Assembly (NCBI GenBank): GCA_028685445.1 | Contig: JAQUDY010000039.1 | Location: 1-8,690, forward strand | Source of the DNA: Bacilli bacterium | Lineage (GTDB): Bacteria; Bacillota_I; Bacilli_A; RF39; UBA660 | Direction: 5' to 3' | DNA length: 8,690 bases | Shown here: piece by piece, positions 5,087 through 8,690 of the stretch | Numbering within the stretch: position 1 is the first letter of the stretch | Layout of the letters: each line of letters begins with the position of its first letter | Position numbers and translations under genes: made by a program | Notes under the pieces: generated by a model | Seen by the model: only the letters and a program-made list of their open reading frames with translations | The model's database searches: none | What the model was told of the DNA's origin: nothing

Positions 5087-5301
5087 TGAAGTATAGAATT
5101 AAACAAATAGATGATAAGTTTTATCCGCAGTATAGAAGGTTCTTTATATGGTTTTATTTTACTGAGCATGTTGTAATGGATTCATATGATAAAGTCAGTT
5201 ATGAGTCTCTTAGTTATGCAGAAGCGTTTATAAAGCGATTAATAATTTTAAATGAAACTTCAAAGATAAAACCAACAGTTATTATTCATAATTATGAATA
5301 A
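5086..5301 (+). CDS. Conserved small hypothetical protein, 71 residues (KYRIKQI...FYPQYRRF type)
   Basis: The gene is coupled through TAATG at 5084-5088, with AAAGAGG upstream. It starts Lys-Tyr-Arg-Ile-Lys-Gln-Ile-Asp-Asp-Lys-Phe-Tyr-Pro-Gln-Tyr, then an aromatic Trp-Phe-Tyr-Phe-Thr-Glu segment, a Ser-Leu-Ser-Tyr-Ala-Glu-Ala-Phe-Ile helix, and a short strand at the end. From memory, small proteins with this start (YKIKxIxxKFYPQY..F.W.YF) and a 'SLEEAExFI' helix occur in phages and bacteria as unknowns. A small beta-hairpin plus helix fold is likely. It is the last gene before the cassette at 5309. Confidence 0.72.
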   Translation: MKYRIKQIDDKFYPQYRRFFIWFYFTEHVVMDSYDKVSYESLSYAEAFIKRLIILNETSKIKPTVIIHNYE

Positions 5302-5308
5302 GTTATTA

Positions 5309-5374
5309 ATTTAAGTACTTTTTAAGCAATGTTTTAATATAATTATAGTAAGAAAACAAAAAGAAGGATACAAA
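5309..5374 (+). promoter_or_regulatory. Promoter/leader cassette (copy B of the 60-nt repeat)
   Basis: TTAAG at 5311-5315 and 5322-5326 (11 nt apart) are followed by TATAAT at 5338-5343, 16 nt after the second TTAAG. The leader to AAGAAGGA (5361-5368) is the same as in copy A, with two changes in 60 nt. It precedes the ATG at 5375. Confidence 0.82.
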
Positions 5375-5989
5375 ATGAATTTTAATAAAGAATTAATATT
5401 ACGAGAAAATACAGTAGTTCATTGTAAAACAGAAGAAGAAGTAATTGCACTTTTAAAATGGTCTAGTAGTCAATTACACCCAAATAGATGTGATAAGTCT
5501 GACTTCTTTTATATGTATAATGAAAATACTTGTTACAATGCTAGAGATAATACATTTTCAAGTATTGGTTTTTATTTAAATGAAAGATATACAATTATAG
5601 AGTTCGAAGATGCTTTACAAAAAGAACAAGAAATAAATATTGAAGCTAGCTTTTTATGGAGACATAAAATTACTAAAGAACAAGTACACATTGACAGATG
5701 TATTAAACATGAATTTACAGTTAAATTTATAGATAGTAAAGGTAGAAAACAAGAACTTATAAACTATGATTTTTTAAGTCTATATGAACCTTACGAACCT
5801 ATTTATGAATATCAATTCGTATTTGAATTAAATTCTAAATGTAATGGTTATGATAATAAATACATTTATCCACATTCTGATAAAGAATATTATACAAAAG
5901 AAGAAGCTAGTGCTGTAGTCTTAAAATATGTAAATTACGAAGATTGTCATTGTTTAGAATTTACAAAACAAGAAAGAGTAGTAAAATAA
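5375..5989 (+). CDS. Hypothetical protein, 204 residues, with a phage-type N-terminal domain
   Basis: First gene behind cassette copy B and the longest intact gene in the window. The N-terminal part (about 1-85) reads Thr-Val-Val-His-Cys-Lys-Thr-Glu-Glu-Glu, a helix ending Leu-Leu-Lys-Trp, then Asn-Thr-Cys-Tyr-Asn at 51-55, and Tyr-Thr-Ile-Ile-Glu-Phe-Glu-Asp-Ala-Leu. That order (CxTEEE..LL.W, TCYN, Y.IIxFxD) resembles, from memory, a small domain common in phage hypotheticals. The C-terminal part is rich in Tyr, Glu and Lys, with a Cys-His-Cys triplet near residue 193 and repeated Tyr-Glu-Pro (around 133-139). No signal peptide or membrane segment. Soluble cytoplasmic protein of unknown function. 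Confidence 0.72.
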   Translation: MNFNKELILRENTVVHCKTEEEVIALLKWSSSQLHPNRCDKSDFFYMYNENTCYNARDNTFSSIGFYLNERYTIIEFEDALQKEQEINIEASFLWRHKITKEQVHIDRCIKHEFTVKFIDSKGRKQELINYDFLSLYEPYEPIYEYQFVFELNSKCNGYDNKYIYPHSDKEYYTKEEASAVVLKYVNYEDCHCLEFTKQERVVK

Positions 5990-6036
5990 TTAGATATATG
6001 AAATGATTATTAGTTAAAATAAAAAAGGAGAAATAT

Positions 6037-6477
6037 ATGAAATATATGTTGATGTTAATTGTAGGTTTTCTATTAGTAGGCTGTGGCTCTGTAGGTGAGG
6101 GTTCAAAGATCGGACAAGTTGTTAAGATCAATAAAGCATCAGGTTATTTTTGTAAATCAGTTGAGGTTGAAATTATTAGAGGTGGTTTTAATAGCGGTTC
6201 AGGAGTAAATGGCGGAAGTCTTCATTTCACAGTAGAAGATAAATCAATGTTAACAACTTTGGAAAATGCTATGGAAAAAGGACAAGAAGTAGAAGTTACT
6301 TTTAATCATGAATTTATGTCTTTCTGTAGATCTGATTCACAATCAATGTTTGGAACTTATGTGAAAGTGATAACTCAAGATACTCCAATTACAGGTGTAT
6401 CAGGTACAGACGAAATTCTAAAAGGATTAATTATTCAAAATGCATTAATGCAAAAATTGTTAGCTACTTATAAGTAA
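6037..6477 (+). CDS. Conserved phage/prophage-type lipoprotein, 146 residues
   Basis: The N-terminus has a hydrophobic signal ending Leu-Val-Gly-Cys, with Cys16 the lipidated residue. The mature protein reads Gly-Glu-Gly-Ser-Lys-Ile-Gly-Gln-Val-Val-Lys, Phe-Cys-Lys-Ser-Val-Glu-Val-Glu, Arg-Gly-Gly-Phe, Phe-Thr-Val-Glu-Asp, Gly-Gln-Glu-Val-Glu-Val-Thr, and Phe-Cys-Arg-Ser-Asp-Ser. From memory, a widespread group of small phage and proteobacterial lipoproteins shares these blocks (GEG..GxV.K...G..CK..E.E, F.V.D..L...L..A...G..V.V.Y, CRSDS). Function unknown; a beta-rich envelope protein with one disulfide is likely. AAAAAAGGAG precedes the ATG. Confidence 0.85.
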   Translation: MKYMLMLIVGFLLVGCGSVGEGSKIGQVVKINKASGYFCKSVEVEIIRGGFNSGSGVNGGSLHFTVEDKSMLTTLENAMEKGQEVEVTFNHEFMSFCRSDSQSMFGTYVKVITQDTPITGVSGTDEILKGLIIQNALMQKLLATYK

Positions 6478-6541
6478 TTAAGTACTTTTTAAGTTATATT
6501 TTATTATAATTATAGTAAGAAAACAAAAAGAAGGAATTAAA
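6476..6541 (+). promoter_or_regulatory. Promoter/leader cassette (copy C of the 60-nt repeat)
   Basis: TTAAG at 6478-6482 and 6489-6493, 11 nt apart, then TATAAT at 6505-6510, 16 nt after the second TTAAG. The first TTAAG directly follows the stop codon of the lipoprotein gene. The 60 nt differ from copy B at about five positions, all upstream of or just before TATAAT; the leader is identical. Confidence 0.82.
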
Positions 6542-6769
6542 ATGAAGATATTAATTTTAGCATTAATGTTATTTTTTATGGGATGTTCTGATAATATTAG
6601 AGATTGTAATAACAATGGATATTCTGGAGTTGTTTGCTCTAAATATAGTAATAACACATATTGTAGTGATAATGAACGCACAACAAATGATGATATTAAA
6701 ACTTCGCAAGGAATAGTAAAACAAGATATGTATGAATATTATGATATAATTAAAAAGGAGAATAAATGA
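6542..6769 (+). CDS. Small lipoprotein, 75 residues
   Basis: First gene behind cassette copy C. The signal is short and hydrophobic and ends Phe-Met-Gly-Cys, with Cys15 as the predicted lipidation site. The mature chain is only about 60 residues and is rich in Asn, Ser, Asp, Tyr and Thr, with three further Cys, so it is probably flexible. Ser16-Asp17 follow the Cys; in Enterobacteria Asp at position +2 favours inner-membrane retention, and here position +2 is Ser. The TGA at 6767-6769 overlaps the next ATG. Role unknown. Confidence 0.75.
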   Translation: MKILILALMLFFMGCSDNIRDCNNNGYSGVVCSKYSNNTYCSDNERTTNDDIKTSQGIVKQDMYEYYDIIKKENK

Positions 6770-6851
6770 CAACTAAAATTTTATGATTATTTTATCAATT
6801 ATTGCTGCAGTAGCAGTACTTGTTTATGGTTTTGGCCCTTTTATTAAATGA
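6766..6851 (+). pseudogene. Very small membrane protein gene, apparently frameshifted in a T run
   Basis: AAAAAGGAG lies five bases before the ATG at 6766, which overlaps the previous stop, yet the frame ends after six codons (TGA 6784-6786). Adding one T to TTTT at 6779-6782 would give an intact 28-residue protein: Met-Thr-Thr-Lys-Ile-Phe-Met then a hydrophobic segment ending Tyr-Gly-Phe-Gly-Pro-Phe-Ile-Lys, stopping at TGA 6849-6851. Alternatively, translation could start at the ATG at 6783 and give 22 residues, but that ATG is 22 nt from the ribosome binding site. The stop overlaps the next ATG. A single-span membrane peptide of unknown function. Confidence 0.55.
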
Positions 6852-7123
6852 TAGAATTACAATATCCAGATTTAATTAATGGCTTATTTGAATTAATAGG
6901 TGGTATTCTTTGTTGGTTTAATTTCTTTAAACTAAAGAAAGATAAAATATTAATGGGCGTTTATTGACCTACTACTGCTTTCTTTAGTATTTGGGGATTA
7001 TGAAATATAGTTTATTATCCTTTATTAGGGCAATGGTTATAATTCTTTGGAGGTTTATTTATAGTAAGTGGTAATTCAGCTTGGGTTATTTTAGCAATTT
7101 ATTATTCAAGGAGAGATAGATGA
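6848..7123 (+). pseudogene. Phage membrane protein gene with three in-frame stops (TGA, TGA, TAA)
   Basis: The frame from ATG 6848 to TGA 7121-7123 has 91 codons and keeps ATGA overlaps with the genes on both sides, which marks it as one gene. It contains TGA at 6965 (codon 40), TGA at 7001 (codon 52) and TAA at 7040 (codon 65). The translation reads Tyr-Pro-Asp-Leu-Ile-Asn-Gly-Leu-Phe-Glu-Leu, Gly-Val-Tyr-*-Pro-Thr-Thr-Ala-Phe-Phe, Trp-Gly-Leu-*-Asn, Gly-Gln-Trp-Leu-*-Phe-Phe-Gly-Gly. I recall a phage membrane protein group with YPDLxNGLFEL, W.PTTAFF..WG.WN..YYP and QW.SF.GG; there the two TGAs replace Trp and the TAA replaces Ser. Three or so transmembrane segments are expected. Four other Trp codons in the gene are TGG. 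As written, only 39 residues would be made without readthrough. Confidence 0.75.
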
Positions 7124-7470
7124 AAAATGTATTAAAATTACTTGTTATATTAGCATTAAGTACCGGCTGCTTTGCTATGGGCTCAGAAACAATTGAACAA
7201 ATAGCTTTATGTAGAACAAAAGATGTTACTTATTTAGTAACTATTAGTAAAAATGAAGAAGCTGGTAGAGCTATTTGGCTAGATAATTGGAATGATTTGA
7301 TGAGTCAAGAAAATTCATATCTTGTACCTATTCAAAATGAAAACTCATTTAAGAATATTAAAGATATTAAAAAATGGATGAATACTATGTTTAAAAGTAC
7401 ATCTTGTATTAAAATTAGTAAAGAAGATGCCGATATAGAATATAAAAGACAAAGTACCATTAATGAATGA
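7120..7470 (+). CDS. Exported protein or lipoprotein, 116 residues
   Basis: AAGGAGAG precedes the ATG, which overlaps the stop of the interrupted gene. The N-terminus is a typical signal: Met-Lys-Asn, hydrophobic core, then Leu-Ser-Thr-Gly-Cys-Phe-Ala. Cys17 could be lipidated (the -3 residue Ser is less usual than Leu), or signal peptidase I could cut after Phe-Ala (residue 19). The mature part has Cys near residues 31 and 96, consistent with a periplasmic disulfide, and a Trp-rich middle (Ile-Trp-Leu-Asp-Asn-Trp). The C-terminus is charged. Not recognised. Its neighbours are also envelope-directed. Confidence 0.72.
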   Translation: MKNVLKLLVILALSTGCFAMGSETIEQIALCRTKDVTYLVTISKNEEAGRAIWLDNWNDLMSQENSYLVPIQNENSFKNIKDIKKWMNTMFKSTSCIKISKEDADIEYKRQSTINE

Positions 7471-7696
7471 TAAAGAACAAGAAAATTTATTTATTCTAGA
7501 TCTTATAAAGAAAAATATATGGGATATAGATGTTAACAATGACATTATTTTATGTTCTTGCCCTGAAGAAGATACTTGTGATAAAAGATATAGGGATGAA
7601 TGTCTTTATTATAAGCAATTTAATTCATGCATTTATGAAGAACAATTTTTTAAATGGATAAGAGAAAGAAATTCTAATCCAGAATTATTTTTATAA
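7463..7696 (+). CDS. Hypothetical Cys-rich protein, 77 residues
   Basis: The start overlaps the end of the previous gene by 8 nt and lacks a strong ribosome binding site, so coupling is likely. An acidic helical N-terminus is followed by Cys31-Ser-Cys33-Pro, Cys39, Cys47 and Cys56, then an aromatic helix (Glu-Gln-Phe-Phe-Lys-Trp-Ile-Arg). There is no signal peptide, so a cytoplasmic metal-binding role is more likely than disulfides. The Cys pattern loosely recalls the protein at 2068, though spacing differs. Not recognised. Confidence 0.62.
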   Translation: MNDKEQENLFILDLIKKNIWDIDVNNDIILCSCPEEDTCDKRYRDECLYYKQFNSCIYEEQFFKWIRERNSNPELFL

Positions 7697-7706
7697 GGAG
7701 TAAAGG

Positions 7707-7948
7707 ATGTTTATATTTTTAAATTTATAATAACATTGTTTTTATTATTAATAGGTTGTAATTTTATTTGTTCAAAAGATAACAGTGGTGTGTTAGGAAT
7801 ATTATTTTGTATTTTTGCAATAAGTATGTCAGTAGGCATAAATCAAAAGCAAAATGATGATTTAAAGTATTTTGCTACAAAAATAATTGAAAATAACATA
7901 ACTATTGATAATACTTATAAAAAATATGTTAATGAAGTTAGATATTGA
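7707..7948 (+). pseudogene. Small lipoprotein/membrane protein gene with a probable one-base deletion near the start
   Basis: AAGGAG (7695-7700) precedes the ATG at 7707, but that frame ends at TAA 7728-7730 after seven codons. Adding one T in the T5 run at 7716-7720 joins the ATG to the long frame and gives about 80 residues: Met-Phe-Ile-Phe-Phe-Lys-Phe, a hydrophobic core, then Leu-Ile-Gly-Cys, a good lipobox at Cys18. A second hydrophobic stretch (Val-Leu-Gly-Ile-Leu-Phe-Cys-Ile-Phe-Ala-Ile) follows, so the protein would be a lipidated or two-span membrane protein with a charged tail. As written, only a TTG start at 7736 opens the long frame, without its own ribosome binding site and with a broken signal. 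Not recognised. Confidence 0.6.
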
Positions 7949-8047
7949 AACAAAGAAATTAAGAGAAAAGATACAGAAAGAATAAAATTTATGTATTCTT
8001 AAGTAAAATTAGAATATAATTTAATTAATAAAAAAGAAGGATATATT
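7949..8047 (+). promoter_or_regulatory. Intergenic region with promoter/leader cassette
   Basis: TTAAG at 7999-8003 is followed by TATAAT at 8015-8020, again 16 nt start to start. The leader ends AAAAAAGAAGGATATATT before the ATG at 8048. This copy is more diverged than A-C and lacks the upstream TTAAG repeat. The A-rich bases 7949-7995 show no gene or terminator hairpin. Confidence 0.72.
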
Positions 8048-8398
8048 ATGACAACTCCAGAATTTATTGATAAACTTGTTAAAAACGAGATTGATTTAGA
8101 TGAAAAAGTAAATATATCTGCAAGAGAGTTATTTGCATTAATATCTGAAAATGCAGATATTGTTAAAGATACTCAAAAAAGACTAGCAGAAAGTACTCAT
8201 AAAATCCTTAAATTAGAAGAAGATAACACTAAATTAAAATTTGAAATTAATCAATTAAATTTTAAATATTTAAAATTGTCAAATGATTATTCAGATGTAA
8301 AAGCGCAAGAACTTTTACAAAGAAAAAGAGTATCTTTATTAGAAAGTACAAAAACAGTGTCATATACTAAAGGTGATATATATTCATTATGCGTATAG
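8048..8398 (+). CDS. Coiled-coil hypothetical protein, 116 residues
   Basis: First gene behind the cassette at 7999, with GAAGG upstream. The N-terminal third (Thr-Pro-Glu-Phe-Ile-Asp-Lys-Leu, Val-Asn-Ile-Ser-Ala-Arg-Glu-Leu) looks like a short globular or helical part. Residues about 35-98 are a continuous charged helix with Leu/Ile at heptad-like spacing (Ile-Leu-Lys-Leu-Glu-Glu-Asp-Asn, Leu-Lys-Phe-Glu-Ile-Asn-Gln-Leu), a probable coiled coil. One Cys near the C-terminus, no membrane segment. Likely an oligomeric scaffold or accessory protein; no family recognised. It overlaps the next gene by about 10 nt. Confidence 0.72.
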   Translation: MTTPEFIDKLVKNEIDLDEKVNISARELFALISENADIVKDTQKRLAESTHKILKLEEDNTKLKFEINQLNFKYLKLSNDYSDVKAQELLQRKRVSLLESTKTVSYTKGDIYSLCV

Positions 8399-8598
8399 AT
8401 AATATGGAAGAATGTTCAACAGGACATCAACAAATTATTTACATAGGAAATACTTGTCCTTTATGTGATGCACTAAGTGAATTAGACGAAGCTCAAAAAG
8501 ATATAAAAATACTTGAAAAAGATATTGATAAGTTAGATGAGCAATATAACGAATTAATGGATAAGGTGCAAGAATTTGCACCAGAAGTATTAATATGA
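8389..8598 (+). CDS. Cys/His-knuckle coiled-coil protein, 69 residues
   Basis: Residues 9-26 read Cys-x3-His-x9-Cys-Pro-Leu-Cys, a probable four-ligand zinc knuckle, followed directly by a charged helix of about 35 residues with Leu/Ile heptads. From memory, small phage proteins with 'C.TGH..IIY...CPLC.AL..L.E' and a coiled-coil tail are common and have no function assigned. The start is uncertain: the ATG at 8389 overlaps the previous gene and has only a distant AAAGGTGA, while an in-frame ATG at 8404 would give Met-Glu-Glu-Cys and keep the whole motif. It shares its unit with another coiled-coil protein, so hetero-oligomers are possible. The TGA overlaps the next ATG. Confidence 0.75.
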   Translation: MRIDNMEECSTGHQQIIYIGNTCPLCDALSELDEAQKDIKILEKDIDKLDEQYNELMDKVQEFAPEVLI

Positions 8599-8690
8599 TT
8601 AAAAAAGTATTTATTAGAGATAATTTTGACATGCTTTTATCAGAGATGATAAAAGATATATATGCTAATATTAATAGTAAAACTATTATC
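8595..8690 (+). CDS. Start of an unknown gene, cut by window end
   Basis: The ATG at 8595 overlaps the previous stop as ATGA, and the frame stays open for 32 codons to the last base. It begins Met-Ile-Lys-Lys-Val-Phe-Ile-Arg-Asp-Asn-Phe-Asp and continues as a mixed helical sequence. No motif is visible in this fragment. Open frames of this length are not rare in AT-rich DNA, but the overlap architecture supports it. Confidence 0.55.
   Translation, partial: MIKKVFIRDNFDMLLSEMIKDIYANINSKTII

Noticed and set aside
6848..7123. A genome-wide TGA-to-Trp genetic code
   Set aside because: Many genes here end in TGA at ATGA junctions (296, 2071, 3203, 3658, 4370, 6769, 7470, 8598), Trp elsewhere is TGG, and the third internal stop is TAA.
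1..8690. tRNA genes, CRISPR array, insertion sequence or attachment site
   Set aside because: No cloverleaf-like GC-rich stretch, no regularly spaced direct repeats with spacers, and no transposase, integrase or terminal repeats were seen; the only dispersed repeats are the promoter cassettes.

Overview
This 8.7 kb window is very AT-rich and carries about 25 small genes, all on the + strand. They are packed with ATGA or TAATG stop/start overlaps and few gaps. There are no tRNAs, rRNAs, transposases or CRISPR repeats. Dense one-directional small ORFs, several protein patterns I associate with phage hypothetical families, many small lipoproteins and repeated promoter cassettes point to an accessory or early region of a tailed-phage genome, or an integrated or plasmid-like prophage. 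The repeated promoters (TTAAG motifs about 11 nt apart, then TATAAT at a fixed distance) resemble the sigma70 promoters described for Campylobacter, so a Campylobacterota host such as Campylobacter or Arcobacter relatives is the best guess. This is inference; no host gene is present.

Layout. (1) nt 1-515: the 3' part of a gene with an HExxH zinc-peptidase motif, then a gene broken by a one-base shift in an A7 run. (2) nt 516-2613: two promoter-led small unknown genes, then a run of unknown genes including a membrane protein and a Cys-rich protein. (3) nt 2614-5301: a second unit behind a strong promoter cassette. It holds phage-type hypothetical genes, a lipoprotein, a small membrane protein, a zinc-ribbon protein with a Ser/Asp tail, and a Gly-His-Arg-Cys-Gly-Tyr family gene with a perfect 14-bp inverted repeat near its start. 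(4) nt 5302-6477: a third cassette, a 204-residue protein and a lipoprotein. (5) nt 6478-7948: a fourth cassette driving an envelope-directed block of lipoproteins and membrane proteins in which several reading frames are interrupted. (6) nt 7949-8690: a fifth cassette, a coiled-coil protein, a Cys/His-knuckle coiled-coil protein, and the start of one more gene.

The most striking observation is at 6848-7123. One reading frame of 91 codons encodes a recognisable membrane protein and has intact ATGA junctions at both ends, yet contains TGA, TGA and TAA in frame. The two TGAs fall where I expect Trp. Three other genes (293-515, 6766-6851, 7707-7948) need a single base change in or near an A or T run to become whole. 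The window could therefore hold real gene decay, recoding or slippage, or homopolymer errors in the assembly. The near-identical 60-nt promoter/leader cassettes are the other main finding, because they suggest one shared regulatory signal for several units.
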